The notes under the pieces were generated by a model, which was not told the origin of the DNA, did no database searches, and worked only from the letters and a program-made list of their open reading frames with translations. The position numbers and the translations under genes are program-made. A DNA stretch of 64,000 bases from Pontibaca methylaminivorans (GTDB lineage Bacteria > Pseudomonadota > Alphaproteobacteria > Rhodobacterales > Rhodobacteraceae), in assembly GCF_900156525.1 (NCBI RefSeq), contig NZ_FTPS01000001.1, positions 1 to 64,000 on the forward strand, read 5' to 3'. Positions 51,395 through 61,151 of this stretch are shown in pieces; the first letter of the stretch is position 1; each line of letters opens with the position of its first letter.

Positions 51395-53362
51395 ATGATT
51401 ACAGAGCTTGGCCATTTCGCCCTTATCCTCGCCTTTCTGGTGGCGATCGCGCAGATGATCCTGCCCATGGTCGGCGCCAGCCGGCGCTGGCCGGGCTGGA
51501 TGGCCATGGCGGAACCGGCGGCGACGCTGCAGTTCCTGCTGATCGCCTTTTCCTTCGGCGCGCTGGTCTGGGCCTTCGTCACCTCGGATTTTTCGCTCAG
51601 GCTGGTGATCGACAACAGCCATTCGGCCAAGCCGATGCTCTACAAGGTCACCGGCGTCTGGGGCAATCACGAGGGCTCGATGCTGTTCTGGGTGATGATC
51701 GTCGCCCTGTTCGGCGCGTTGGGCGCCTGGTTCGGCGGCAACCTCCCGCCCGAGCTGCGGGCGCGGGTGCTGTCGGTGCAGGCCGCGATCGGCGTCGTGT
51801 TCCTGGCCTTCATCCTGTTCACCTCGAACCCGTTTCTGCGCGTCGCGGTGCCGCCGTTTGACGGCCAGGATCTGAACCCGCTGCTGCAGGATCCAGGGCT
51901 CGCCTTCCATCCGCCGTTTCTTTACCTCGGCTATGTCGGGCTCAGCATGGCGTTCTCCTTCGCCGTGGCGGCACTGATCGAGGGGCGGGTCGATGCCGCC
52001 TGGGCGCGCTGGGTGCGGCCCTGGACGCTGGCGGCCTGGATTTTCCTGACGCTCGGGATCGCGCTCGGATCCTACTGGGCCTATTACGAACTGGGCTGGG
52101 GCGGGTTCTGGTTCTGGGATCCGGTCGAGAACGCGTCCTTCATGCCCTGGCTGCTGGCGGCGGCGCTGCTGCATTCCGCGATCGTTGTGGAAAAGCGCGA
52201 GGCGCTGAAAAGCTGGACCATCCTGCTTGCGATCCTCGCCTTCGGATTCTCGCTGATCGGCACGTTCATCGTCCGCTCCGGGCTCCTGACCAGCGTCCAC
52301 GCCTTTGCCACCGACCCGACGAGGGGCGTCTTCATCCTGTTCATCCTCGCCTTCTTCGTCGGCGGCGCGCTGTTCCTTTTCGCGCTCAGGGCCAATGCCA
52401 TGCAGGCGCGGGGCGTGTTCGGGATGGTCAGCCGCGAAAGCGCGCTCGTGGTCAACAACGTGCTGCTGGCCGTGGCCTGTTTCGTGGTCTTTGTCGGCAC
52501 CATGTGGCCGATCGTTGCCGAGATGTTCTTTTCCCGCAAGCTGAGCGTCGGGCCGCCGTTCTTCAACATGGCCTTCACCCCGTTCATGATCGTGCTCGGC
52601 CTGATCCTGCCGATCGGGGCGCTGCTGCCGTGGAAGCGGGGCCGCATCGGGCAGGTGGCATGGTCGCTGCGTCATGCCTTTCTGCTGGCGCTTGCCGTCG
52701 CACTGCTGGTCTGGGCGATGCAGACCGGGCGCAGCGCCTTCGGGCCGGTGGGGCTGTTCCTCGGGTCATGGCTCGTGTTCGGGGCGCTGGTCGATTTGTG
52801 GTCGCGCACCGGGCGCCGCAACGGCCGGATCGGCCGTCTTTTCCGCCTGCCGCGCGCGGATTGGGGGCGGGTTCTGGCTCATGCCGGGCTTGGCATCACG
52901 ATGATGGCCATCGCCGGTCTGACCGCCTGGGAAGAGGAAGACATCCGCATCGCCCACCTGGGCGAGCCCTTCGAGGTCGGCGCCTATACGCTGACCCTCG
53001 AAGACGTGGAGCGCACCACGGGGCCGAATTACTTCACCACCATGGGACGGGTCCGGGTGGAGCGGGACGGGCGGCTTGTCGCCATGCTCAGCCCCGAAAA
53101 GCGCGATTATCCGGTTGCGGGCATGCCGACCACCGAGGCTGGCATCGACAGCGGGTTTCTGCGCGATGTCTATGTCGTGATCGGCGATGCGCAGGGGGCG
53201 GATGCCTGGACCATGCGCACCTATATCAAGCCGCTTGCCAACTGGATCTGGGGCGGGGCGCTGATCATGGCGCTTGGCGGCACGCTGAGCCTGACCGACC
53301 GCCGCTTCCGGGTGGCAGCCGGTGCCCGCAAGACCGAGCGCGCGGCGGTGCCCGCGGAATGA
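51395..53362 (+). CDS. ccmF: Cytochrome c heme lyase subunit CcmF
   Basis: A 655-residue inner-membrane protein with many spans. It has the WWD-type tryptophan-rich segment GWGGFWFWDPVENASFMPWL (about 235-254) that handles heme, and NSHSAKPMLYKVTGVWGNHE (about 77-96) with the His ligand. It works with CcmH to attach heme to apocytochrome c in the periplasm. ATG 51395 is chosen, as the 21 codons upstream are not family-like. The stop overlaps the ccmH start (ATGA). Confidence 0.95.
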   Translation: MITELGHFALILAFLVAIAQMILPMVGASRRWPGWMAMAEPAATLQFLLIAFSFGALVWAFVTSDFSLRLVIDNSHSAKPMLYKVTGVWGNHEGSMLFWVMIVALFGALGAWFGGNLPPELRARVLSVQAAIGVVFLAFILFTSNPFLRVAVPPFDGQDLNPLLQDPGLAFHPPFLYLGYVGLSMAFSFAVAALIEGRVDAAWARWVRPWTLAAWIFLTLGIALGSYWAYYELGWGGFWFWDPVENASFMPWLLAAALLHSAIVVEKREALKSWTILLAILAFGFSLIGTFIVRSGLLTSVHAFATDPTRGVFILFILAFFVGGALFLFALRANAMQARGVFGMVSRESALVVNNVLLAVACFVVFVGTMWPIVAEMFFSRKLSVGPPFFNMAFTPFMIVLGLILPIGALLPWKRGRIGQVAWSLRHAFLLALAVALLVWAMQTGRSAFGPVGLFLGSWLVFGALVDLWSRTGRRNGRIGRLFRLPRADWGRVLAHAGLGITMMAIAGLTAWEEEDIRIAHLGEPFEVGAYTLTLEDVERTTGPNYFTTMGRVRVERDGRLVAMLSPEKRDYPVAGMPTTEAGIDSGFLRDVYVVIGDAQGADAWTMRTYIKPLANWIWGGALIMALGGTLSLTDRRFRVAAGARKTERAAVPAE

Positions 53363-53862
53363 GGCGCGGCACGGGACAGAACCTGCGGGCGGCTGCCGGG
53401 GCAATGCTGCGGATATTTGCGCTCGCCGCCGCGCTGGTTGCAGGCGGCCCGGCTTTCGCGGTCCAGCCGGACGAGATCCTCGACGATCCGGCGCTCGAGG
53501 CGCGCGCCCGCGAGATCAGCAAGGATCTGCGCTGCCTTGTCTGCCGCAACGAAAACATCGACGAAAGCAACGCGGATCTTGCCCGCGACCTGCGCCTGCT
53601 GGTGCGCGAGCGGCTCGTGGCCGGGGACAGCGATACCGAGACGGTGGATTTCATCGTCGATCGTTACGGCGAATACGTGCTGCTCAACCCGCGCCCGGGC
53701 GGGTCGAACTGGCTGCTCTGGGCGGCGGGGCCGGTGATGCTGCTGGTTGCGGGGGCGGTGGGCTATGGCTACCTGCGCGGCCGGGCGAGGGCGAGCGAGA
53801 CGGCAGAGGCCCGGCTGACCCGCGAAGAGGAAGAGCGCCTGCAAAACCTGTTGAAAGACTAG
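53359..53862 (+). CDS. ccmH: Cytochrome c maturation thiol oxidoreductase CcmH
   Basis: About 167 residues. A signal-like region, LRIFALAAALVAGGPAFA, precedes the domain with LRCLVCRNENIDESNADLAR, whose CxxC (LRCLVC) reduces the CXXCH cysteines of apocytochrome c. A C-terminal membrane segment is LLWAAGPVMLLVAGAVGYGY. The start ATG 53359 overlaps the ccmF stop; ATG 53404 is an alternative that gives a tighter signal peptide. Confidence 0.93.
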   Translation: MRRGTGQNLRAAAGAMLRIFALAAALVAGGPAFAVQPDEILDDPALEARAREISKDLRCLVCRNENIDESNADLARDLRLLVRERLVAGDSDTETVDFIVDRYGEYVLLNPRPGGSNWLLWAAGPVMLLVAGAVGYGYLRGRARASETAEARLTREEEERLQNLLKD

Positions 53863-53914
53863 GCGCGGCCGAGCCGCATTATCGGCATCCCACACGGGCA
53901 GGCGGCGCGCGCGC

Positions 53915-54616
53915 TCAGGTTGATTGCTTTGCCCAGTCCTTGAGCACGGTCTTCAGATCGCCATAGCCGGTCAGGCGGCGCTCGAAGGCCAGGCCGAGGC
54001 GGCGGGCGCAATCCTGCGCCTTTTCGGTCAGGGCGGGATCGTCGGTCTGGGCCTGGTAGACCAGCTTTTCGTAATTGCCGAAATACATGTCGCGCAGTTC
54101 CGGGTGGCGTTCGAGCCCGAGCGGGCGCCACACGAAGGCATCGAACTGGCGCACGAGAAAGTCGGTAAGGTAAAAGGCCGTGGCCTCGTCCCGTCCGGCG
54201 AAGGTCTCGTTTCCCTCGTAAAAGCTGTAGCAATGGGGGCCGGAGATCATCTCGACGCCCATTTCGGCGCAGGCGCTTTGCAACTGGCCGCCGGTGCCGC
54301 AATCGGCATAGACGACGAAGATATCCTCATAGGCGGCGCGGTTGCGCTCGACCAGATCGCGCACGGCGGGAGTGATCCGCTCGGGGTGGTTGTGCAGGAT
54401 CGCCGGCAGGCAGGTCAGGTCCATATGCTCCCAGCCGTTCTGCCGGATCAGCGCCATGATCTCGCGCGCGAGCGCCCCGCAGGCGATCAGCAGCACCCGC
54501 CCGGCCCGGACCTTCGGGGGGGCAAGCCCCCGGTCGGTCAGGGTGCTGTCGTCGGGCAGGGCAGCGGTGGTGGAGCTGCCTTCCCGCGCGGTCAGGGGGC
54601 GGGCGCGATCCGGCAT
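53915..54616 (-). CDS. DUF1638 protein
   Basis: A 233-residue protein. The family core is VLLIACGALAREIMALIRQN (about 41-60), DLTCLPAILHNHPERI, VVYADCGTGGQLQSACAEMG and the HCYSFYEGNETFAGR stretch. DUF1638 is common beside corrinoid proteins and MttB-type methyltransferases. Conserved cysteines and His suggest a metal or corrinoid-linked role; that is inference. It lies 2 bp after the corrinoid protein stop on the same strand, so the two are cotranscribed. Confidence 0.88.
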   Translation of the reverse strand: MPDRARPLTAREGSSTTAALPDDSTLTDRGLAPPKVRAGRVLLIACGALAREIMALIRQNGWEHMDLTCLPAILHNHPERITPAVRDLVERNRAAYEDIFVVYADCGTGGQLQSACAEMGVEMISGPHCYSFYEGNETFAGRDEATAFYLTDFLVRQFDAFVWRPLGLERHPELRDMYFGNYEKLVYQAQTDDPALTEKAQDCARRLGLAFERRLTGYGDLKTVLKDWAKQST

Positions 54617-54618
54617 GG

Positions 54619-55317
54619 TCAGGCGTTCGGGCGGTTGTGCTTGCGTTTCATGAATTCCTTGGCGGTCTCCACCGCGACGGCGGCGTCGCGGCAGTAGGCA
54701 TCGGCGCCGATCGCCTTGCTGAATTCCTCGTTCAGGGGCGCACCGCCGACCATGACGATATAATCATCCCGCTTGCCCTGTTCCACCAGCGTGTCGATCA
54801 CCACCTTCATGTAGGGCATGGTGGTGGTCAGAAGCGCCGACATGCCAAGGATGTCGGCATCCTCGCGTTCGAGCGCCTCGAGATAGCTTTCGACCGGGTT
54901 GTTGATGCCGATGTCGACGATCTCGAACCCGGCGCCTTCCATCATCATGCCGACGAGGTTCTTGCCGATGTCGTGAATGTCGCCCTTGACCGTGCCGATC
55001 ACGATCTTGCCGATCCGGGGGGCGCCGGTTTCGGCCAGAAGCGGCTTCAGGATCGCCATGCCGCCCTTCATCGCGTTCGCGGCCAGCAGCACCTCGGGCA
55101 CGAACAGGATGCCGTCGCGGAAATCCGCGCCGACGATGGTCATGCCGCCGACCAGCGCCTCGGTCAGAACCTTGTAAGGCGCCCAGCCGCGGTCCAGAAG
55201 AATGCGCACGCCTTCTTCGATTTCTTCGCGAAGACCGTCGTAAAGGTCGTCGAACATCTGTTGAACCAGATCGTCATCCTCAAGCTCCGAAAGGATGATG
55301 TCATCTTCTTCCGACAT
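54619..55317 (-). CDS. Corrinoid-binding methyl-transfer protein (MttC type)
   Basis: A 232-residue cobalamin-binding protein. The N-terminal helical cap includes ALVGGMTIVGADFRDGILFV and PEVLLAANAMKGGMAIL. The Rossmann B12 domain has GTVKGDIHDIGKN with the DxHxxG motif (Asp113, His115, Gly118). It carries a methyl group between a substrate-specific methyltransferase and a tetrahydrofolate or thiol acceptor. The MttB-like enzyme at 59038-60582 is the probable partner. ATG 55317 is chosen. Confidence 0.92.
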   Translation of the reverse strand: MSEEDDIILSELEDDDLVQQMFDDLYDGLREEIEEGVRILLDRGWAPYKVLTEALVGGMTIVGADFRDGILFVPEVLLAANAMKGGMAILKPLLAETGAPRIGKIVIGTVKGDIHDIGKNLVGMMMEGAGFEIVDIGINNPVESYLEALEREDADILGMSALLTTTMPYMKVVIDTLVEQGKRDDYIVMVGGAPLNEEFSKAIGADAYCRDAAVAVETAKEFMKRKHNRPNA

Positions 55318-55535
55318 GGCGCTGCCTTTCCCGTCTGTCATGGTCCCGGCAGGTTCCGGACGAATGGAACCGGCGGGGCTTTCCCCTTCCATCTCTGCGC
55401 TTTCGGGGGCGCGGGGCTCGGTCGTTTGCGACCTTGACGATCTTGGAACCGACCTTGCGGGGCAATGCGCGGCCCCGACACCGCCGCAAGCGATCCGGCA
55501 TTGCGAATGTTCCCGATATGTTCTAATCTGACCGG

Positions 55536-56633
55536 ATGGCAGAGCATGGCTTGCACGATCAGAATGCGCCGAATCCCGGCAAGCCGCGCGGGCGGGGTGC
55601 CGCGAGCAATCCGCCCGGGCGCTACGAGCGGCTGCGCAGCGAGGCCGAAAGCGACGGCTGGGATCTGCCGGAGGAGGAGACGGTGCTGCGCCGCGAGGTC
55701 CGGGCCGAGGGTGCGCGGCGGATCATCACCTATAACCGCTCGCCCGACCTGCCGTTCGACCGCTCGATCAATCCCTACCGGGGCTGCGAACATGGCTGCA
55801 TCTACTGTTACGCGCGCCCGAGTCACGCCTGGCTCGGCCTGTCGCCGGGGCTCGATTTCGAGACGCGGCTGATCGCCCGCCCCGAAGCGCCGCGCCTGCT
55901 TGCCCGCGAGTTGTGCGCGCCCTCCTACCGCGTCGCCCCGATCGCCATCGGCACCAATACCGATCCCTACCAGCCGATCGAAAAGGAACAGCGCATCACG
56001 CGGGCCTGTCTCGAAGTGCTGGCCGCGTTCGGCCATCCCGTGGCGATGGTCACCCGTGGCGTGCTGGTCGAGCGTGACCTCGATATTCTCGGCCCGATGG
56101 CGGCGCGGGGGCTGCTGCGGGTCGGGATTTCGCTCACCACGCTCGATGCCGGCCTTGCCCGGCGAATGGAGCCGCGCGCCCCCGCGCCGGCGCGGCGCCT
56201 TGCCATGATCCGCCGGCTGAGCGAGGCCGGCGTGCCGGTGCGGATCATGGCATCGCCGCTTGTTCCCGGGCTGACCGATCACGAACTGGAGGCGCTGCTT
56301 GCCGCCGGGCGCGAGGCGGGGGCCGAATCCGCCACATGGATCATGCTGCGCCTGCCGCATGAGGTCTCGGCGCTGTGGCAGGAGTGGCTGGTCCGCAACG
56401 AGCCGGGGCGCGCGGACAAGATCATGACGCGTCTGCGCGAGATGCACGGCGGCAAGGATTACGATTCCCGCTGGAGCCACCGGATGCGGGGCGAGGGAGA
56501 ATATGCGCGCATGATCGGACACCGCTTCCGGCTTGCCACGCGCCGGCTCGGGCTCGCGATCCGCACGCGGGAGCTGCGCTGCGACCTCTTTGCGCCGCCG
56601 CCCGAAACGGGCGATCAGCTCTCGCTTTTCTGA
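55536..56633 (+). CDS. PA0069-family radical SAM protein
   Basis: A 365-residue radical SAM enzyme. The cluster motif is CEHGCIYCYA (Cys84, Cys88, Cys91). The N-terminal PDLPFDRSINPYRG and later GTNTDPYQPIEKEQRITR are typical of this family, related to spore photoproduct lyase-type proteins. Substrate is unknown. It is divergent from the corrinoid operon and followed 20 bp later by a methyltransferase gene. Confidence 0.9.
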   Translation: MAEHGLHDQNAPNPGKPRGRGAASNPPGRYERLRSEAESDGWDLPEEETVLRREVRAEGARRIITYNRSPDLPFDRSINPYRGCEHGCIYCYARPSHAWLGLSPGLDFETRLIARPEAPRLLARELCAPSYRVAPIAIGTNTDPYQPIEKEQRITRACLEVLAAFGHPVAMVTRGVLVERDLDILGPMAARGLLRVGISLTTLDAGLARRMEPRAPAPARRLAMIRRLSEAGVPVRIMASPLVPGLTDHELEALLAAGREAGAESATWIMLRLPHEVSALWQEWLVRNEPGRADKIMTRLREMHGGKDYDSRWSHRMRGEGEYARMIGHRFRLATRRLGLAIRTRELRCDLFAPPPETGDQLSLF

Positions 56634-56656
56634 GGGCGCGGGATTAGCCTCGGGTC

Positions 56657-57256
56657 ATGGAAACGACAGACTGGGACGCACGCTATGACCGTCCCGATTA
56701 CCTTTTCGGCACCGAACCGACCCTGTTCCTGCGCGAACATGCGGGGTTCATCGCCCCCGAAAGCCGTGTGCTCTGCGTCGCCGACGGCGAAGGGCGCAAC
56801 GCGGTCTGGCTGGCCGGGCAGGGGCACCGGGTCACGAGCTTCGAGCCATCCGAGATTGCGCTGCGCAAGGCCGGCGCACTGGCGCAGGCGCGTGGCGTAA
56901 GTGTCGAGCGTCACAACGCCGATATCGAAAGCTGGGACTGGTCGCGCGAATTCGACGCGGTGGTGGCGATCCTTGTGCAATTCGCCCCGCCCGGGATACG
57001 CGAGCGGTTCTTTTCCGACATGATCCGCGCGCTGGCGCCGGGTGGGACTCTGCTGCTGCATGGCTATACGCCGAAGCAGGTGGAATACGGCACCGGCGGG
57101 CCGCCCCATGCGGAGTGGATGTATACGCCGGAACTGCTGCGCGACGCCTTCGGCGGGCTCGAGATCCTGCGGCTCGAATCCTACGAGCGCGACGGCGAAT
57201 CCGGTAAGGGGCGCTCGGCCCGCATCGACCTGATCGCGCGGCGCCCGCAGGCATGA
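56657..57256 (+). CDS. SAM-dependent methyltransferase (TehB-like)
   Basis: A 199-residue class I methyltransferase. The SAM site is VLCVADGEGRNAVWLAGQGH (38-57), and the next strand ends FEPSE. The motif NADIESWDW marks the adenine pocket. It resembles small TehB-like or thiopurine-type methyltransferases that act on small molecules. The substrate cannot be told. Confidence 0.85.
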   Translation: METTDWDARYDRPDYLFGTEPTLFLREHAGFIAPESRVLCVADGEGRNAVWLAGQGHRVTSFEPSEIALRKAGALAQARGVSVERHNADIESWDWSREFDAVVAILVQFAPPGIRERFFSDMIRALAPGGTLLLHGYTPKQVEYGTGGPPHAEWMYTPELLRDAFGGLEILRLESYERDGESGKGRSARIDLIARRPQA

Positions 57257-57269
57257 CGGGCCGGCGGGA

Positions 57270-58841
57270 TCACTCCCATTCGATCGTTCCCGGGGGCTTG
57301 CTGGTCACGTCATAGGTCACGCGGTTGATGCCCTGCACCTCGCTGATGATGCGGGTCGCGGTCTCGCCAAGGAATTCGGCCGAGAAGGGATAGAAATCCG
57401 CCGTCATCCCGTCGACCGACGTGACCGCGCGCAGGGCGCAGGCGTAATCATAGGTGCGCCCGTCGCCCATGACGCCGACGGTCCTGACCGGCAGGATCAC
57501 GGCGAAAGCCTGCCAGATCTCGTCGTAAAGCCCGTGCCGGCGAATCTGGTCGAGATAGACCGCATCGGCACGCCGCAGGATCGCGAGCTTTTCGCGCGTG
57601 ATCTCTCCCGGGCAGCGGATCGCGAGGCCGGGGCCGGGGAAGGGATGGCGGCCGATGAAGGGTTCGGGCAGGCCGAGTTCGCGACCCAGGGCGCGCACCT
57701 CGTCCTTGAACAGTTCGCGCAGCGGCTCGACCAGTTCGAGCCCCATCTTTTCCGGCAGACCGCCGACGTTGTGGTGGCTCTTGATGGTGACCGACGGCCC
57801 GCCCGATGCGGAAACCGATTCGATCACATCGGGATAGAGCGTTCCCTGGGCCAGGAAGCGCGCCCCCTCGATCCGGTTGGCGTGGCTCTGGAACACGTCG
57901 ATGAACAGGCGGCCGATGGTCTTGCGCTTGGTCTCGGGGTCGGTGACGCCTTCGAGTTCGGTCAGGAACAGGTCCTGCTCGTCGGCATGGATAAGCGGGA
58001 TGTTGTAATGATCGCGGAACATCGACACGACCTGATCGGCCTCGCCCTCGCGCAGCAGCCCGTGATCGACGAAGACGCAGGTCAGCTGGTCGCCGATCGC
58101 CTCGTGAATGAGCACCGCCGCGACCGAGGAATCGACCCCGCCGGACAGGCCGCAGATCACCTTTGCATCGCCCACCTGCTCGCGGATCAGGCGGATCGCC
58201 TCGTCGCGGTAGGCGGCCATGGTCCAGTCGCGGCTGAAACCGGCGATGCGCAGGAAATTGGCCAGCAGCCGGCGCCCGTTCGGGGTATGGTGCACCTCGG
58301 GGTGGAACTGCACCGCGTAGAACTGCCGCGCGGCATCGGCGGTCACGGCAAAGGGCGCACCGTTCGAGGCCGCATGGACCGAAAACCCGGGGGCAAGCGC
58401 CGCCACATGGTCGCCGTGGCTCATCCAGACCTCTTCGCGCCCGCCGCCCGCCTCGAACCAGCCCTCAAGCAGGTCGAGCGGCGCGTCAGTCGCCTGCAGG
58501 TGGGCGCGTCCGAATTCGGCGCGGCCCGTGCCGCGCTCGACCCGGCCGCCCAGCATCTGCATCATCACCTGCTGGCCATAGCAGATTCCGAGCACCGGCA
58601 CCCCGAGCGTGAAAATCTCGGGCACAGGGCGCGGGGCATCGACGTCAAGGACCGAGGCCGGCCCGCCCGACAGGATCACGGCGCGGGGGGCGAATTCGGC
58701 AAGAAAGGCGGGCGTGACCTTCTGGAACGGGTGGATTTCGCAATAGACGTTCAGCTCGCGCAGGCGCCGCGCGATGAGCTGCGTCACCTGGCTGCCGAAA
58801 TCGACGATGAGAAGGCGCTGATGATCGGGGCTGTGCTGCAT
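57270..58841 (-). CDS. guaA: GMP synthase (glutamine-hydrolysing)
   Basis: A 523-residue enzyme. The glutaminase domain has [15 protein letters not shown] with the catalytic Cys, and its His-Glu pair in FHPEVHH. The ATP pyrophosphatase domain has [13 protein letters not shown] (PP-loop). The C-terminal dimerisation domain ends KPPGTIEWE. It converts XMP to GMP with glutamine and ATP. It faces the methyltransferase gene with a 13-bp gap, convergent. Confidence 0.97.
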   Translation of the reverse strand: MQHSPDHQRLLIVDFGSQVTQLIARRLRELNVYCEIHPFQKVTPAFLAEFAPRAVILSGGPASVLDVDAPRPVPEIFTLGVPVLGICYGQQVMMQMLGGRVERGTGRAEFGRAHLQATDAPLDLLEGWFEAGGGREEVWMSHGDHVAALAPGFSVHAASNGAPFAVTADAARQFYAVQFHPEVHHTPNGRRLLANFLRIAGFSRDWTMAAYRDEAIRLIREQVGDAKVICGLSGGVDSSVAAVLIHEAIGDQLTCVFVDHGLLREGEADQVVSMFRDHYNIPLIHADEQDLFLTELEGVTDPETKRKTIGRLFIDVFQSHANRIEGARFLAQGTLYPDVIESVSASGGPSVTIKSHHNVGGLPEKMGLELVEPLRELFKDEVRALGRELGLPEPFIGRHPFPGPGLAIRCPGEITREKLAILRRADAVYLDQIRRHGLYDEIWQAFAVILPVRTVGVMGDGRTYDYACALRAVTSVDGMTADFYPFSAEFLGETATRIISEVQGINRVTYDVTSKPPGTIEWE

Positions 58842-59037
58842 GATTCAAGGCGGTTACAGCGCGACATGCGCGGCTGCAAGATGGAATGTGAGGCGAAGGG
58901 CCGCCGGACGGATCAGTCCGGGCGGGAAACGGGCGGGGAATGTCGTTTTCGCATCGCAATCGCCGCAAACCTGCCGGGCCTGCGGCAAAAGGCGCGCTAC
59001 ACAAGTGATGAACGTCCGTTGTCCGGGAGGATGAAAC

Positions 59038-60582
59038 ATGAGCGAAGCAGGCACAAGGCGCAGGGGCAGGGGGGGCGGCGGCGCGGCACGGCGGGCGGCA
59101 CGCACCGCCGTCAGTTTCGAGACCGCACGCTATATCGAGCGCAACATTCCGAATTTCGAGATCCTGAACGAAGAGGCGCTCGAGATCATCGAGACCAATG
59201 CCGAGACCGTGCTGGAAGAGATCGGCGTGAACTTCGTCAACAACCCCGCTGCGCTCGACCGCTGGCGCGAGGCGGGGGCCGATGTCGATGACGAACGCGT
59301 GCGCATTCCGCGCGGCCTTGCCCGCAAGCTCTGCTCGACCGCGCCGTCGCGCTTTGTCCAGCACGCACGCAACCCCGAGCGCAACGTCGAGATCGGGGGC
59401 AAGTCGCTGGTGCTCGCCCCGGTCTATGGCCCGCCCTTCGTGCGGGATGCGCAGGGCGGGCGCCGCTATGCCACGATCGAGGACTTCCGCAATTTCGTGA
59501 AGCTCGGCTACATGTCGAAATGGCTGCACCATTCCGGCGGCACCCTGTGCGAGCCGACCGACGTGCCGGTGAACAAGCGCCATCTCGACATGGTGCATGC
59601 GCATATGACGCTGTCCGACAAGCCGTTCATGGGTTCGGTGACCGAGGCGAGCCGGGCGCAGGATTCGGTCGATATGTGCAAGATCCTCTTCGGCGAGGAT
59701 TTCGTGCGGCAGAACGCGGTGATGACCTCGCTCATCAACATCAACTCTCCGCTCACCTTCGACGACGTGATGATGGGCTCGCTCGAGGTCTATGCGAGCA
59801 ACAACCAGGCCTGCGTGATTTCCCCCTTCATCATCGGCGGCGCCATGGCGCCCGTCTCGGTCGCGGGCACGCTGACCCAGGCGCTGGCCGAGGTGCTCGC
59901 GGGGGTGGCCTATTCCCAGCTCGTGCGCCCGGGGGCACCGGTGGTGTTCGGCACCTTCGTCACCACGATCGCCATGAACTCGGGCGCGCCCACCTTCGGC
60001 ACGCCCGAGGCATCGCAGGTGATCTATGGCGCGGGGCAGCTCGCGCGGCGGCTGAACCTGCCCTTTCGGTCCGGCGGCGCGCTCTGCGGCTCAAAGCTGC
60101 CCGACGCGCAGGCCGCCTATGAAAGCGCGAACACGCTCAATGCGGCACTGCTCGGCGGGGTGAATTTCATGCTTCACGCCTGCGGCTGGCTCGAGGGCGG
60201 GCTGGTCAGCAGCTACGAGAAGTTCGTGATCGACGCCGACCAGCTCGGCGTGCTGCACCGGCTGGCCGAAGGGGTCGCGATCGACGAGAACGGGCAGGCG
60301 ATGGGCGCCATGCGCGAGGTCGGCCCGGGCGGGCATTACCTTGGCTGCGAACACACCCAGGCCAATTTCAAGAATGCCTTCTGGCTGACCGATCTGCTCG
60401 ACTACAAGCCGTTCGAGACCTGGCAGGAAGAAGGCGCGCAGGACACCGTGGCGCTTGCCTCGAAACGGGTGGCGGAACTGCTCGCGCAATACGAACAGCC
60501 CGCGCTCGACCCCGCCATCGCGCAGGCACTTGACGAATTCGTGGCCAGCCGCAAGGCATCCATGCCCGACGCCTTCGTCTGA
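59038..60582 (+). CDS. MttB-family (non-pyrrolysine) methyltransferase
   Basis: A 514-residue TIM-barrel protein of the trimethylamine/glycine betaine methyltransferase superfamily. Motifs are SLININSPLTFDDVMMGSLE, GAPVVFGTFVTTIAMNSGAP and the C-terminal GGHYLGCEHTQANFKNAFW. There is no in-frame amber codon, so it does not use pyrrolysine. Related enzymes demethylate quaternary amines such as glycine betaine. Its methyl acceptor is probably the corrinoid protein at 54619. The first 25 residues are Arg/Gly rich. Confidence 0.88.
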   Translation: MSEAGTRRRGRGGGGAARRAARTAVSFETARYIERNIPNFEILNEEALEIIETNAETVLEEIGVNFVNNPAALDRWREAGADVDDERVRIPRGLARKLCSTAPSRFVQHARNPERNVEIGGKSLVLAPVYGPPFVRDAQGGRRYATIEDFRNFVKLGYMSKWLHHSGGTLCEPTDVPVNKRHLDMVHAHMTLSDKPFMGSVTEASRAQDSVDMCKILFGEDFVRQNAVMTSLININSPLTFDDVMMGSLEVYASNNQACVISPFIIGGAMAPVSVAGTLTQALAEVLAGVAYSQLVRPGAPVVFGTFVTTIAMNSGAPTFGTPEASQVIYGAGQLARRLNLPFRSGGALCGSKLPDAQAAYESANTLNAALLGGVNFMLHACGWLEGGLVSSYEKFVIDADQLGVLHRLAEGVAIDENGQAMGAMREVGPGGHYLGCEHTQANFKNAFWLTDLLDYKPFETWQEEGAQDTVALASKRVAELLAQYEQPALDPAIAQALDEFVASRKASMPDAFV

Positions 60583-60593
60583 CCCTCCCCGGA

Positions 60594-60926
60594 TCAGGAA
60601 GGGGCGGGCGCCGCCCCTTCCGCATCGGTCGAACCCTCGCTGTCGGCCGCGGCCTGCAGCAACCGGGCCTCTCCCATCATGGCGATCAGAAGGTCGATGT
60701 GGCGCAGCAGCGAATAGCCCTGGCTGCCCGCGACACGCGCGTCCTCGGCCGCACGTTCCATGTCCATGAGGCGCATCAACACAGTCCGCGAACAGGGCAG
60801 GGCGCCGTAGCCCAGCAGCCGTTGCAGATGCGCGGTGCGGCGATAGTCGTTCGCGCCGATCCGGGCGGTGCGAATTAGCAGGCGGGGGCGGCGGAGGGCG
60901 TGCAGCATGCTCAACACGTCTTGCAT
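60594..60926 (-). CDS. DUF6477 protein
   Basis: A 110-residue helical protein beginning MQDVLSMLHALRRPRLLIRT, followed by RIGANDYRRTAHLQRLLGYG and LMDMERAAEDARVAGSQGYS. This matches DUF6477, found in Rhodobacterales next to DUF6456 genes. Function unknown. It is divergent from the DUF6456 gene over a 225-bp region and convergent with mttB. Confidence 0.8.
   Translation of the reverse strand: MQDVLSMLHALRRPRLLIRTARIGANDYRRTAHLQRLLGYGALPCSRTVLMRLMDMERAAEDARVAGSQGYSLLRHIDLLIAMMGEARLLQAAADSEGSTDAEGAAPAPS
60597..60621. terminator. Strong hairpin between convergent genes
   Basis: GGAAGGGGCGG (60597-60607) and CCGCCCCTTCC (60611-60621) form a perfect 11-bp stem with a 3-base loop. It sits within the last codons of the DUF6477 gene, just after the mttB stop. 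No T run follows on either strand, so it is a weak terminator or a transcript-stabilising stem. Confidence 0.45.
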
Positions 60927-61151
60927 CGGAGTCCTTTCGGAGAATCGGTTGTCGATCTCTCCGGCCTAACTCAACCCGAGCGTGTGTTGCGGTTCGCATC
61001 CGTGCAGCGCACGGTCGATTCATGTCTGTTTATGTATTCAGAACAATGCTGAGCGTTCCGGCGGATTTTAATATTCGTGTAACCAAATCGCCGCAAGGTT
61101 GTGTGAACGCCGGGTTAACAGGTCAAACCGTTGCCCAAAGGAATGCTGAAC

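Noticed and set aside
50702-52675. A 657-codon minus-strand frame across holin and ccmF.
   Set aside because: Highly charged low-complexity translation typical of an antisense shadow; ccmF motifs lie on the other strand.
59038-60582. Possible pyrrolysine-type trimethylamine methyltransferase.
   Set aside because: The frame has no in-frame TAG and no pyl genes are present; it belongs to the non-pyrrolysine MttB group.
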